From an uncultured Mediterraneibacter sp. (GTDB taxonomy: Bacteria; Bacillota; Clostridia; Lachnospirales; Lachnospiraceae): DNA of 16,667 nt. The DNA lies in assembly GCF_934330165.1 (NCBI RefSeq), contig NZ_CAKRGI010000039.1:1-16667 (forward strand). The letters run 5' to 3'. The first letter of the stretch is position 1. The number at the start of each line of letters is the position of its first letter. Shown here piece by piece: positions 7,601 to 14,981 of this stretch. The position numbers and the translations under genes are program-made. Under the pieces are notes generated by a model. It ran no database searches and was not told where the DNA came from. It worked only from the letters and a program-made list of their open reading frames with translations.

Positions 7601-8224
7601 TACGATATCGGATACGGTGGTGTTGACCATGTGCTTGCAAGCAAGAAGGATATCAATATCATGGTATTTGATACAGAGGTTTATTCTAATACAGGTGGAC
7701 AGTCCTCCAAGGCTACAAAGACCGGTGCTACAGCACAGTTTGCAGCAGGCGGAAAAGAGACAAAGAAGAAAGACCTTGCAGGAATGGCTATGACATACGG
7801 GTATGTCTATGTAGCTCAGATCGCAATGGGTGCTGACTTCAACCAGACCGTTAAAGCAATCGCTGAGGCTGAGGCTTATCCGGGACCATCCCTGATTATT
7901 GCTTATGCACCATGTATCAACCATGGTATCAAGAAAGGTATGAGCAAGGCTCAGACAGAGGAGCAGCTTGCAGTAGAGTGTGGATACTGGAATAACTTCC
8001 GTTTCAATCCGGCAGCAGAGGGCAATAAGTTCTCACTTGACAGCAAGGCACCGAAGTCGGAAGGATATCAGGACTTCCTGAATGGTGAGGTTCGTTACAA
8101 TGCACTTAAGAGAGCAAATCCGGCGAAGGCTGACAGACTCTTTGCACTGAATGAGCAGGAAGCTATGGAGAGATATGATTACCTGAAGAAGCTGGTAGAT
8201 GTATACGCAGCAGAAGAAGAGTAA
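4658..8224 (+). CDS. nifJ: Pyruvate:ferredoxin (flavodoxin) oxidoreductase
   Basis: Single-chain PFOR of 1188 aa, which oxidatively decarboxylates pyruvate with CoA to acetyl-CoA and CO2 and reduces ferredoxin. The N-terminal pyruvate/TPP domain has IYPITPSS and TEMQSEAGAAG. The ferredoxin-like domain has two [4Fe-4S] sets: C694, C697, C700, C704 (CIQCNRCAYVC) and C748, C751, C754, C758 (CTGCGSCVNVC). The TPP domain has the proximal cluster cysteines C825 and C828 (CAGCGE), C853 and C1086. It also has the TPP-Mg motif GDGWAYD (977-983) and NTGGQSS (1011-1017). The start is fixed by AAGGAGGA seven bases before the ATG. The ORF is full-length with no frameshift, and has its own promoter and terminator. 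Codon use looks restricted and fits high expression. An unusual Cys-Asp-Cys-Asp-Cys run (950-954) lies outside the known cluster motifs. Confidence 0.98.
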   Translation: MARKMKTMDGNQAAAHVSYAYTEVAAIYPITPSSVMPEHVDEWATEGRENIFGQTVQVTEMQSEAGAAGAVHGSLAAGALTTTFTASQGLLLMIPNLYKVAGEQLPGVFNVSARALASHALSIFGDHSDVYACRQTGAAMLCESSVQEVMDLTPVAHCAALEGKLPFINFFDGFRTSHEIQKIETWDYEDLKDMVSMDAIDEFRAHALNPNHPCQRGSAQNPDIFFQAREACNPYYDALPAIVQKYMDKVNAKIGTDYKLFNYYGAADAEHVIVAMGSVCDTIEETIDYLTAAGEKVGVVKVRLYRPFSAEALIDAIPDTVKRISVLDRTKEPGSLGEPLYLDVVAALKGSKFDAVPVYTGRYGLGSKDTTPAQIVAVYHNDAKAKFTIGINDDVTHLSLEANEPLVTTPEGTINCKFWGLGADGTVGANKNSIKIIGDNTDMYAQAYFDYDSKKSGGVTMSHLRFGKKPIKSTYLIHQANFVACHNPSYVDKYNMVQELVDGGTFLLNCPWDAQGLEEHLPGQVKAYIAQHHIRFYTIDGIRIGKEIGLGGRINTVLQSAFFKLASIIPEEQAIDLMKAAAKATYGRKGDKIVQMNYDAIDAGAKQVVEVEVPESWKDAADEGLATPHIEEGGRADAVAFAKNIQAKVNSQEGNTLPVSAFNDYVDGSTPSGTSAYEKRGIAVDIPVWDPSKCIQCNRCAYVCPHAVIRPVALTEEEAAQAPEGIKTLGMIGMPDMKFTMTVSAYDCTGCGSCVNVCPGKKNKETGEVEKALTMASMEENAGEQKYFDFGTEIPVKPEVVAKFKETTVKGSQFKQPLLEFSGACAGCGETPYAKLVTQLFGDRMYIANATGCSSIWGNSSPSTPYTVTPEGKGPAWSNSLFEDNAEFGYGMLLAQNTIRDRLKAKVEKIAEKTEDEAVKAAAAEYLETYTVGATNGTATDKLVAALEACDCDCEDKADILKNKDFLAKKSQWIFGGDGWAYDIGYGGVDHVLASKKDINIMVFDTEVYSNTGGQSSKATKTGATAQFAAGGKETKKKDLAGMAMTYGYVYVAQIAMGADFNQTVKAIAEAEAYPGPSLIIAYAPCINHGIKKGMSKAQTEEQLAVECGYWNNFRFNPAAEGNKFSLDSKAPKSEGYQDFLNGEVRYNALKRANPAKADRLFALNEQEAMERYDYLKKLVDVYAAEEE

Positions 8225-8252
8225 TTAGATTTTTGGACTTTAATCTGACCGA

Positions 8253-8264
8253 TTGACCGGTCAA
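8253..8264. promoter_or_regulatory. 12-bp perfect palindrome after nifJ
   Basis: TTGACCGGTCAA is its own reverse complement. It lies between the nifJ stop and the nifJ terminator, where an operator is not expected. No nearby promoter was matched to it. Confidence 0.3.
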
Positions 8265-8269
8265 GAAGG

Positions 8270-8317
8270 ATGGCAGACGGTAATGCAGATACAACTGTAA
8301 AGCTGTCTGTCATTTTT
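8270..8317 (+). terminator. Terminator of nifJ
   Basis: ATGGCAGACGG (8270-8280) pairs with CTGTCTGTCAT (8303-8313), an 11-bp stem with two G-U pairs, directly followed by a short T-run ending at 8317. It lies 45 bp after the nifJ stop. Confidence 0.75.
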
Positions 8318-8363
8318 GACGTAAAAGTAGATCAGAGAAGCTGTCGGCAGCAGGTTTTTTATA

Positions 8364-8386
8364 TGTACTTTCATAAGTACAATTTT
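8364..8386 (+). terminator. Second hairpin between nifJ and secG
   Basis: TGTACTT (8364-8370), loop TCAT, AAGTACA (8375-8381), then ATTTTAT. A perfect but AT-rich 7-bp stem; possibly a back-up terminator in front of the secG promoter. Confidence 0.4.
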
Positions 8387-8397
8387 ATAGATTGCTC

Positions 8398-8426
8398 TTG
8401 CAAATGAGGCAAGCCTGTGGTACAAT
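8398..8426 (+). promoter_or_regulatory. Promoter of secG
   Basis: TTGCAA (8398-8403), a 17-nt spacer and TACAAT (8421-8426). It lies 30 bp before the secG ATG, after two hairpins that end nifJ transcription. Confidence 0.6.
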
Positions 8427-8455
8427 ATGTATTGTTTATCCGTGGGAGGTGTGAA

Positions 8456-8698
8456 ATGGACATTTTAAAGATTGTATTATACATTGTCTTTGTTATAGAC
8501 TGTATCGCATTATCAGCGATCATTCTTTTACAGGAAGGTAAGTCTGCAGGTCTTGGAACGATCGGTGGTGTAGCAGATTCATATTGGGGACAGAACAAGG
8601 GACGTTCTATGGAAGGGGCACTTGTTAAGTCTACAAAGTTTCTTGCGATCCTGTTCCTTGTACTTTCAGTAGTACTGAACCTGAAGGTTTTTAATTAA
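8456..8698 (+). CDS. secG: Preprotein translocase subunit SecG
   Basis: Small membrane partner of SecYE in the Sec translocon, helping SecA-driven export. 80 aa with the expected two membrane segments (about residues 3-24 and 59-78). They flank a conserved glycine-rich loop, LLQEGKSAGLGTIGGVADSYWG, quoted here only as residues 25-46 with the LQ and G-rich core. The ATG at 8456 is preferred over an upstream GTG at 8417 because GGGAGG (8444-8449) sits at the right distance and the upstream start would fall inside the promoter. The secG-rnr-smpB order is common in Firmicutes, but here a strong terminator follows secG. Confidence 0.93.
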   Translation: MDILKIVLYIVFVIDCIALSAIILLQEGKSAGLGTIGGVADSYWGQNKGRSMEGALVKSTKFLAILFLVLSVVLNLKVFN

Positions 8699-8716
8699 TG
8701 ACATAAGATGATTCCA

Positions 8717-8761
8717 GATAAGGCATTCTATACGGTGAGTTATAGAATGCCTTATCTTTTT
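8717..8761 (+). terminator. Strong intrinsic terminator after secG
   Basis: GATAAGGCATTCTATA (8717-8732) and TATAGAATGCCTTATC (8741-8756) form a perfect 16-bp stem with an 8-nt loop, followed by TTTTT (8757-8761). It lies 18 bp after the secG stop. Confidence 0.92.
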
Positions 8762-8842
8762 CTGCACGGTATTCTGAAAGAGAAGCAAGAAGGAAGAATA
8801 GAAGAGAAGGAACAGAAAAGAAAGAACAGGGAAAGGAAAGAT

Positions 8843-10954
8843 ATGGATCAGACATTTGAAAAGCGTAAAAAGGTCATTTATGATTTTATCTGTGATGATT
8901 TTTATGTGCCGATGAAAATAAAAGAGATCGCTATGGTTCTTCAGATCACGAAGGAGCAGAGGAAAGAGCTGCAGGAAGTGCTGGACAGTTTGGTAGAGGA
9001 AGGAAAAATCTCTCTTTCCAAGCGTGGAAAGTACAGCAAAGGTCAGACGAAAAGGATCATGGGAATATTCCAGGCGAACATCCGGGGATTTGGATTTGTT
9101 ATGGTAGAAGGACAGGAAGAAGATATCTTTATTCCTGCGGAAAATGTAAATGGTGCATTCCAGGGGGATGAAGTGGAGTGCATTATTACAGGTAGTCCAA
9201 ATGGCAGAAGGCAGGAAGGAAAGATCGTCGGAATTATTTCCCATCAGGTGACGAAAGTGGTCGGATTGTATGAGAAGAGCAAAAGTTTTGGATTTGTGCG
9301 TCCGGATAATCAGAGATTCCTGAAAGATATTTATATCCCGGCAGGAAAAGAACTCCATGCAATGACCGGACATAAGGTGGTTGTAGAACTGACATCCTAT
9401 GGCGGAGAGCATATGAAACCGGAAGGAAAGATCATTGAGATCCTGGGTCATGTGAATGATCCGGGTACAGATATTCTTTCCATCGTGAAAGATTTTGATA
9501 TCCCTACGGAATTTCCTGAAAAAGTGCTGAATCAGGCTGTTCGTGTGGGAAAAGAAGTATCAGAGGCTGATATGGCAGGAAGAATGGATCTGCGGGCCTG
9601 GCAGATGGTCACGATCGACGGGGAAGATGCAAAAGATCTGGATGATGCGGTTTCAGTTGTGATGGACGGAGAAAATTACAGGCTGGGAGTTCATATTGCG
9701 GATGTGACAAATTATGTGCAGGAGAGAAGTGCATTGGACTGGGAGGCACTGAAGCGTGGAACGAGCGTCTATCTTGCTGACCGAGTGATCCCGATGCTGC
9801 CACAGACTTTGTCAAATGGAATCTGTTCTCTGAATGCAGGAGAGAACCGGCTTGCCCTGTCCTGTATCATGACAGTGACACCGGAGGGCGAAGTCGTGGA
9901 TCATCAGATTGCTGAAACAGTGATCTGCGTAGATAAAAGAATGAGTTATAACGGAGTGGCAAAGGTTCTCGCAGGGGATGCCGAGGCACTGGAAGCGGAT
10001 CGGGAGTTTGTTCCGATGATTCTGCAGATGAAAGAATTGTCTGATATTATCAGGGAAAGGCGTGCAAAGAGAGGGTCGATCGACTTTGATTTCCCTGAGA
10101 CAAAGATCATTCTGGATGAAAAGGGACGTCCTGTTGAGATCAAGCCTTATGACCGGAATGATGCAACAAAGATCATAGAAGATTTTATGCTCCTTGCGAA
10201 TGAGACAGTTGCAGAGGAATATTTTTGGAGAGAGACTCCATTTCTCTACAGAACACATGATGTGCCTGACGAGGAAAAAATCCGTAAGCTAGGTACATTT
10301 ATCAATAATTTCGGTTATAACCTGCATATAAGAAATGAAGTCAGACCAAAAGAAATCCAAAAGCTTCTCTGCAAAGTTGAGGGAACGCCGGAAGAACCAC
10401 TGATCAGCCGGCTTGCCCTGCGGTCGATGAAGCAGGCAAAATATACAACGGAAAATACAGGACATTTTGGGCTGGCAGCGAAATATTATACGCATTTCAC
10501 TTCTCCGATCCGTCGGTATCCTGATCTTCAGATCCATCGGATCATCAAGGAAAATCTGCGTGGAAGGCTGACCGAAGAACGGATGGAGCATTACAGAACG
10601 ATTCTGACCGAAGTGGCATCTCAGTGCAGTCAGCGGGAGCGGACAGCGGAAGAGTCCGAGCGTGAAGTGGTCAAATTGAAAAAAGCAGAGTATATGCAGG
10701 CTCATATTGGCGAAGAGTATGAGGGTGTGATCTCCGGTGTGACAAAATGGGGAGTTTATGTAGAACTTCCGAATACGGTCGAAGGTCTGATCCATGTTGC
10801 AGATATGCGAGATGACCATTATAATTTTATAGAAGAAACTTATGAGATGGTTGGCGAGCATACAGGAAAGACCTGGAAATTAGGACAGAAAGTACAGATC
10901 CGGGTGACAGATGCTGACCGGTTGCAGAGGACAGTTAATTTTGAATTTGTCTGA
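8843..10954 (+). CDS. rnr: Ribonuclease R
   Basis: Processive 3'-to-5' exoribonuclease of the RNase II family that degrades structured RNA and, with tmRNA-SmpB, mRNAs from stalled ribosomes. Predicted 703 aa, with domains in order. A winged-helix region (about 7-65) leads into cold-shock domain 1 (74-118, with RGFGFV) and cold-shock domain 2 (138-185, with KSFGFV). The RNB catalytic domain runs about 245-575; its active-site aspartates sit in TIDGEDAKDLDDAVS (D259, D262 and D265/D267/D268). An S1 domain (about 625-703) contains GVISGVTKWGVYVELP. The frame is open from 8708, but I chose the ATG at 8843. Earlier codons would translate the secG terminator hairpin and a low-complexity Glu/Lys/Arg stretch, and GGAAAGGAAAG precedes 8843. 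I see no clear promoter between the terminator and the gene. Confidence 0.95.
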   Translation: MDQTFEKRKKVIYDFICDDFYVPMKIKEIAMVLQITKEQRKELQEVLDSLVEEGKISLSKRGKYSKGQTKRIMGIFQANIRGFGFVMVEGQEEDIFIPAENVNGAFQGDEVECIITGSPNGRRQEGKIVGIISHQVTKVVGLYEKSKSFGFVRPDNQRFLKDIYIPAGKELHAMTGHKVVVELTSYGGEHMKPEGKIIEILGHVNDPGTDILSIVKDFDIPTEFPEKVLNQAVRVGKEVSEADMAGRMDLRAWQMVTIDGEDAKDLDDAVSVVMDGENYRLGVHIADVTNYVQERSALDWEALKRGTSVYLADRVIPMLPQTLSNGICSLNAGENRLALSCIMTVTPEGEVVDHQIAETVICVDKRMSYNGVAKVLAGDAEALEADREFVPMILQMKELSDIIRERRAKRGSIDFDFPETKIILDEKGRPVEIKPYDRNDATKIIEDFMLLANETVAEEYFWRETPFLYRTHDVPDEEKIRKLGTFINNFGYNLHIRNEVRPKEIQKLLCKVEGTPEEPLISRLALRSMKQAKYTTENTGHFGLAAKYYTHFTSPIRRYPDLQIHRIIKENLRGRLTEERMEHYRTILTEVASQCSQRERTAEESEREVVKLKKAEYMQAHIGEEYEGVISGVTKWGVYVELPNTVEGLIHVADMRDDHYNFIEETYEMVGEHTGKTWKLGQKVQIRVTDADRLQRTVNFEFV

Positions 10955-11005
10955 CTGGCAAATGGACTGGCAGATGATTGAACAGAGAGAGGATGTAATA
11001 CAAAG

Positions 11006-11470
11006 ATGGCAAAGACAGAAAAAAAGCTGATCGCAAATAATAAAAAGGCATACCATGATTATTTTATCCTTGAAAAATATGAAGTAGGACTGGTACTCCA
11101 CGGAACGGAAGTCAAGTCTCTGCGTATGGGAAAGTGCAGTATTAAAGAGTCATTTATCCGGGTGGAAGATGGCGAGATGTATATTTACGGCATGCATATT
11201 TCTCCATATGAAAAGGGAAATATTTTCAATAAAGATCCGCTGCGTGTGAGAAAGCTGCTTCTTCATAAAAAGGAAATTTTAAAGATTTCCGGCAAAATGA
11301 AAGAGCAGGGGATTACGGTAGTACCGCTGCAGGTTTATTTCAGCGGAAGTCTTGTGAAAATGGAGATCGGGCTTGCAAAAGGTAAGAAACTGTATGACAA
11401 GCGTGATGACATTGCAAAGAAGGATCAGAAGAGGGAAGCCCAGCGGGAGTTCAAAGTGAGAAATCTGTAG
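11006..11470 (+). CDS. smpB: SsrA-binding protein SmpB
   Basis: RNA-binding partner of tmRNA in trans-translation, which frees stalled ribosomes and tags the unfinished peptide. 154 aa, the normal length. Family hallmarks: the N-terminal [19 protein letters not shown], then [13 protein letters not shown], and the basic C-terminal tail [13 protein letters not shown] that enters the ribosome. It lies 51 bp after rnr and is probably co-transcribed with it. The ribosome binding site (GAGAGG, 10987-10992) sits rather far from the ATG (13 nt), so translation may be modest. The tmRNA gene ssrA, often next door, was not seen here. Confidence 0.96.
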   Translation: MAKTEKKLIANNKKAYHDYFILEKYEVGLVLHGTEVKSLRMGKCSIKESFIRVEDGEMYIYGMHISPYEKGNIFNKDPLRVRKLLLHKKEILKISGKMKEQGITVVPLQVYFSGSLVKMEIGLAKGKKLYDKRDDIAKKDQKREAQREFKVRNL

Positions 11471-11478
11471 GGCAGATC

Positions 11479-11525
11479 CAGGTGCAGGATTTATAACTGC
11501 CTGCACCTGTGCCGGGGAGATTTTT
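11479..11525 (+). terminator. Terminator-like hairpin after smpB
   Basis: CAGGTGCAGG (11479-11488) and CCTGCACCTG (11500-11509) form a perfect 10-bp stem, 8 bp after the smpB stop. The T-run (11521-11525) is displaced by 11 nt, so termination may be imperfect. It lies between convergent genes and could also act on the minus-strand transcript. Confidence 0.6.
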
Positions 11526-11571
11526 GAATGAAAAGCCAGTGATACCTTTTGAAAAGTCCGGGGCATTTTTA

Positions 11572-12162
11572 TCAAAAGCCGATGGCATCTTTTACTGCCC
11601 GGATATCACCGGTAAAGACGATCCCATCCATACCGGCGTCTTTCGCTCCCTGGATATTCTTTTCAAGATCGTCAATAAAGAAGCATTCAGAAGGATTCAG
11701 ATCAAATTTGCGGAAGAAATATTCGTAAATTTCCCGATCCGGTTTTGCCATGTGGATCGGAGCAGAGAACAGGATCCCGTCGAAAGGCTTCAGAATTTCG
11801 TGATCCTTCATATAATCTGCAAAGTAAGTCGGTGCATTGGAAAGGAGATAGACTGGGATTCCCTGTTCTTTCAATTCCCGGACAAATGCAAGCGTCTGTG
11901 GCAGTGGATTTGCACAGCCGGGCCATTCGCGGAAGAAAAGATCCACGGGAGCATAAAGCCTTTCTGGAATCGTACGCAAAATTTCATTTCGATACTCCTG
12001 ATAATCGATCGCACCGCTGTCCAGTTCAGCCCAGTGTGCATAGATCAGATCACAGAGATAATCGACATCAGCCTCATCAGTAACAAAAGAGCGGATGATC
12101 TCTCTGCCGTTAAAAGTTCCAATTACATTTCCAAAGTCAAATACGATATTATTATATTTCAT
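11572..12162 (-). CDS. HAD-family hydrolase (YihX / epoxide hydrolase N-terminal-like)
   Basis: Predicted 196-aa phosphatase of the haloacid dehalogenase superfamily, subfamily IA. Motif I is FDFGNVIG, with nucleophile D9; the usual second Asp is replaced by Gly, as in the YihX-like group (DLGNV). Motif II is LLSNA (S108), motif III K140 in AKPDREIY, and motif IV FFIDD (D164, D165). A helical cap lies about 17-85. YihX removes phosphate from glucose-1-phosphate, but the substrate here cannot be assigned. The frame is open from 12192, but the start at 12162 is preferred because AAAGGAGC lies seven bases before it on the minus strand. The gene is convergent with smpB and divergent from metN. 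Confidence 0.88.
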   Translation of the reverse strand: MKYNNIVFDFGNVIGTFNGREIIRSFVTDEADVDYLCDLIYAHWAELDSGAIDYQEYRNEILRTIPERLYAPVDLFFREWPGCANPLPQTLAFVRELKEQGIPVYLLSNAPTYFADYMKDHEILKPFDGILFSAPIHMAKPDREIYEYFFRKFDLNPSECFFIDDLEKNIQGAKDAGMDGIVFTGDIRAVKDAIGF

Positions 12163-12202
12163 AGTAAAGCTCCTTTCAGAGAATATCCTCATTTATCATA
12201 AC

Positions 12203-12231
12203 AGTGTACAATAAATCGAATAAATTTGCAA
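12203..12231 (-). promoter_or_regulatory. Candidate promoter of the HAD hydrolase gene
   Basis: On the minus strand: TTGCAA (12226-12231), a 17-nt spacer and TACACT (12203-12208), about 40 bp before the chosen ATG. Each box matches four of six consensus bases. Confidence 0.4.
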
Positions 12232-12264
12232 AGAATATAGTAAAATCTACGAAACCATATAATA

Positions 12265-12289
12265 CCTATTGACATAGTATGTTAATAGG
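12265..12289. promoter_or_regulatory. 25-bp near-palindrome operator on the metN promoter
   Basis: The left arm CCTATTgACATA (12265-12276) mirrors the right arm TATGTtAATAGG (12278-12289) around a central G at 12277, with one mismatched pair. It covers the -35 box and most of the spacer, the expected place for a repressor. Which regulator binds is unknown; Rrf2-type sulfur regulators such as CymR are one candidate class. Confidence 0.65.
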
Positions 12290-12298
12290 GTGTATCAT
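12269..12298 (+). promoter_or_regulatory. Promoter of the metNIQ operon
   Basis: Perfect -35 TTGACA (12269-12274), an 18-nt spacer and TATCAT (12293-12298). The leader to the metN ATG is only about 35 nt, too short for an S-box or T-box riboswitch. Confidence 0.7.
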
Positions 12299-12339
12299 AC
12301 GCCTATCGAATCTGAACAGGATAAATTGGAGTGAACGAT

Positions 12340-13365
12340 ATGATTAAAGTAGAGCATACAAATAAGACCTTTTCAGGAAAATACGGAGAGGTACATGCCT
12401 TACAGGATGTAAGCATTCATGTGGAAAAAGGAGATATTTATGGAATCATCGGATTTTCAGGAGCAGGAAAGTCAACGCTTCTGCGGCTGGTGAACGGACT
12501 GGAGACACCGGACAGTGGAACAGTCATGGTACATGATCAGGATCTTGGAGGTCTGAAAAAGGCAGAGCTGAGAAAATTAAGAAGAAAGATAGGAATGGTA
12601 TTTCAGCAGTTTAATCTTCTGGATTCCAAAACCGTTTTTCATAATATAGCACTTCCGCTCATCCTTGAAAAAGCACCGAAGGATGTGATCGAGAAGAAAG
12701 TAAATGAAGTACTGAGATTCGTAGAACTTGAAGATAAAAAAGATACCTATGTAAGTCAGTTGTCAGGTGGACAGAAGCAGAGAGTCGGAATTGCAAGAGC
12801 GTTGACAACGACACCGGACATCCTGCTCTGTGATGAAGCAACCAGTGCGCTTGATCCACAGACAACCGAGTCGATTCTGAAGCTGTTAAAAAAGATCAAT
12901 AAGGAAATGGGAGTTACGATCCTTCTGATCACGCATCAGATGCAGGTTGTACAGATGATCTGTAATAAAGTGGCAGTCATGGAAAATGGAAAAGTCGTAG
13001 AGTCAGGCAGTGTGCTGGATGTATTTGGAAAGCCACAGACACCGGTTACAAAGCGGTTTGTACAGACGGTCATCAATGATCAGATTCCGGAAAGTATTAT
13101 TAGTCTTGTGAAAGAGCAGAAAGAACATTTCCAGGTAGAACGTCTGAAATTTATCGGCAGCAGTGTAAAGAGGCCGGTTATCTCGGACATCTGCCATGTA
13201 GAAGGAATTGTTGTCAATATTTTGGGAGCAACAGTACAGGAATTACAGGAGAACGTAATGTGTGTCTTTATTTTGCAGTTGATCGGATCGGAAGATAAGA
13301 TCCGCAAGGCTGAAAAGCAGATTGATGCAAATGGCGTAATTCGGGAAAGAGTGGAGGTAATCTGA
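12340..13365 (+). CDS. metN: Methionine-type ABC importer ATP-binding protein
   Basis: ATPase of a MetNIQ importer, 341 aa. It shows Walker A GFSGAGKST (38-46), Q-loop VFQQFNLL, signature LSGGQ (141-145), Walker B LLCDEATSALD (D165, E166) and H-switch H199. The C-terminal roughly 75 residues form the NIL/ACT-like domain that in MetN senses internal methionine and shuts transport (trans-inhibition). The ATG at 12340 is preferred over the in-frame GTG at 12331: GGAG (12328-12331) overlaps that GTG and is well spaced for the ATG. The stop overlaps metI by one base (TGATG), so translation is coupled. The symbol is by family; the substrate may differ (see findings). Confidence 0.93.
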   Translation: MIKVEHTNKTFSGKYGEVHALQDVSIHVEKGDIYGIIGFSGAGKSTLLRLVNGLETPDSGTVMVHDQDLGGLKKAELRKLRRKIGMVFQQFNLLDSKTVFHNIALPLILEKAPKDVIEKKVNEVLRFVELEDKKDTYVSQLSGGQKQRVGIARALTTTPDILLCDEATSALDPQTTESILKLLKKINKEMGVTILLITHQMQVVQMICNKVAVMENGKVVESGSVLDVFGKPQTPVTKRFVQTVINDQIPESIISLVKEQKEHFQVERLKFIGSSVKRPVISDICHVEGIVVNILGATVQELQENVMCVFILQLIGSEDKIRKAEKQIDANGVIRERVEVI

Positions 13366-14033
13366 TGGAACAGCAGTTTTTTGGAGTATCGCTGGAGAAG
13401 CTTTTAACCAGCGGAGGACAGACCCTGTATATGGTCGCTTTGGCACTGATCATCGGAACTGTGATCGGAATCGTGCTGGCACTGATCCTGGTGCTTTGTA
13501 AAAAAGGTGGTCTTGCAGAGAATCTGATCCTTTATAATATTGTGAGTATCTACATTAATATCGTGCGAAGTATTCCGTTTGTTATCCTGCTTGTGGCGAT
13601 CATGCCGATCACCCGTGCAATCGTTGGAACAACGATTGGAAGTACGGCAGCACTTGTACCACTGGTCGTTTATATCAGTCCTTATCTGGCACGACTGATG
13701 GAGAACAGTCTTCTGGAGGTTGATCCGGGAATTCTGGAAGCTGCTGAGGCAATGGGAGCATCGACCTGGCAGGTGATCCGCTATTTCCTTCTTCCTGAGA
13801 CATTAGGATCCATTGTCCTTGCACTGACAACCGGAACGATCGGACTGCTTGGTGCATCTGCGATGGCAGGTTATGTTGGAGGAGGCGGTGTCGGAGACCT
13901 GGCACTGACGTATGGTTATCAGAGAATGAACACTCCACTGATGATCTTCACCGTTGTCGTATTAGTAATTTTTGTGCAGATCCTGCAGCTTGCCGGAAAT
14001 GCAGTTTCAAGAAAATTAAGACAGCACCGCTAA
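13365..14033 (+). CDS. metI: Methionine-type ABC importer permease
   Basis: Membrane subunit of the importer, 222 aa with about five membrane helices, the usual MetI size. The cytoplasmic coupling loop carries the EAA motif (E125-AAEAMG-A, then LLPETLGSI), which docks onto the ATPase. The GGAGG ribosome binding site lies inside the end of metN, and the ATG shares its A with the metN stop. An 87-bp A-rich gap follows before metQ with no terminator seen, so metQ is probably in the same transcript. Confidence 0.94.
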   Translation: MEQQFFGVSLEKLLTSGGQTLYMVALALIIGTVIGIVLALILVLCKKGGLAENLILYNIVSIYINIVRSIPFVILLVAIMPITRAIVGTTIGSTAALVPLVVYISPYLARLMENSLLEVDPGILEAAEAMGASTWQVIRYFLLPETLGSIVLALTTGTIGLLGASAMAGYVGGGGVGDLALTYGYQRMNTPLMIFTVVVLVIFVQILQLAGNAVSRKLRQHR

Positions 14034-14120
14034 AGCAAAGCTGACAAAGAAAGAGAAAGATTGAAAATAAAGCGAGATTAAAATTAACATAAAGATCCAA
14101 AAATGAAAAGGAGTAAGATT

Positions 14121-14954
14121 ATGAAAAAGGTATTAGCAGGTATTTTAGTAGCAACAACAGTTCTGGGACTTGTAGGCTGTGGAAATTCAGGCACAAAGGA
14201 TTCCTCCAAGGACAATGCAGATAAGAAAGAGATTGTTTATGGAAAATCCCAGGGACCATATACAGAGCTTTTTGAAGATGCGATTGTTCCGATTCTGGAA
14301 GAAAAAGGATATACAGTGAAAGGTGTGGACCTGTCAGATCTTCAGACAGCAGATATTGCCCTGAATGACGGAGAAGTAGATGTCAACGTAGAGCAGCATA
14401 CAGCTTATATGGAAAATTTCAATAAGAGCTATAATGGTGATCTTGTAGCGATCAGTCCGATCCCGACTGTACCGGCTGGTGTATATTCAGATAAATATGA
14501 TTCTCTGGATGACATTAAAGACGGTGCGAAAGTAGCAGTTCCGAATGATGCGTCTAATACAGCACGCTGCTATCTGATGCTTCAGAAAATTGGCTGGATC
14601 AAGATTGATGAGAATGCAGATCCGTCCACAGTTACGCAGGAAGATATCATAGAAAATCCTTATAACATTCAGTTTACAGAGATGAACAGTATGACGATTC
14701 CGGCGACGATGGCTGATTTTGATTATGTGGCAATCACAGGAAGTGTTGTATACAATGCAGGAATTGATGCTTCTACCGCACTGGCAAATGAAGATATTCA
14801 GGATTACCTGGTTCTTCAGGTCGTTGTAAAAGAAGAGAACAAAGATGCTGACTGGGCAAAAGCAATCGTGGATGCATATCACTCAGACGAATTTAAAAAG
14901 TACATGGAAGAAAATAACGACGGATTATGGTGGATTCCTGAGGAACTTCAGTAA
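14121..14954 (+). CDS. metQ: MetQ/NlpA-family substrate-binding lipoprotein
   Basis: Extracellular solute-binding lipoprotein of the importer, 277 aa. The signal peptide has a KK start, a hydrophobic core (residues 4-18) and the lipobox LVGC, with C20 as lipidation site for Lgt and cleavage by LspA. A Ser/Lys/Asp-rich linker leads into the NlpA fold (KEIVYGKSQGPYTELF..., ending WWIPEEL). An ATG also exists at 14103, but AAAGGAG directly precedes the ATG at 14121 and gives the better signal peptide. Near the ligand site, the stretch usually read as INGNYA/INTNYA in methionine binders is AITGSVVYNAG here, without the matching Asn. The family is certain; methionine as ligand is less so. Confidence 0.92.
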   Translation: MKKVLAGILVATTVLGLVGCGNSGTKDSSKDNADKKEIVYGKSQGPYTELFEDAIVPILEEKGYTVKGVDLSDLQTADIALNDGEVDVNVEQHTAYMENFNKSYNGDLVAISPIPTVPAGVYSDKYDSLDDIKDGAKVAVPNDASNTARCYLMLQKIGWIKIDENADPSTVTQEDIIENPYNIQFTEMNSMTIPATMADFDYVAITGSVVYNAGIDASTALANEDIQDYLVLQVVVKEENKDADWAKAIVDAYHSDEFKKYMEENNDGLWWIPEELQ

Positions 14955-14981
14955 GCAGAGAACAGAGAGGAGTGGCATACA

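Noticed and set aside
6218..7924. Several long minus-strand ORFs inside nifJ
   Set aside because: They are shadows of a highly codon-biased gene with full PFOR motifs; no ribosome binding sites or family features.
8708..8842. In-frame N-terminal extension of RNase R
   Set aside because: It would encode the secG terminator hairpin and a Glu/Lys/Arg low-complexity stretch; the ATG at 8843 fits the family start.
8666..9451. 261-aa minus-strand ORF opposite secG/rnr
   Set aside because: It overlaps the terminator and the RNase R N-terminal domains; the product is a low-complexity Phe/Leu/His-rich shadow.
11471..11571. Possible ssrA (tmRNA) next to smpB
   Set aside because: The gap is about 100 bp and shows neither tRNA-like ends nor a tag reading frame; it holds only a hairpin.
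11572..12162. Missing second Asp in HAD motif I as sign of inactivity
   Set aside because: The DFGNV form is normal for the YihX-like subgroup; the other motifs are intact.
11509..12201. Long plus-strand ORF opposite the HAD hydrolase gene
   Set aside because: It is the antisense shadow of the minus-strand gene, which has clear HAD motifs and a good ribosome binding site; the plus-strand protein resembles nothing.
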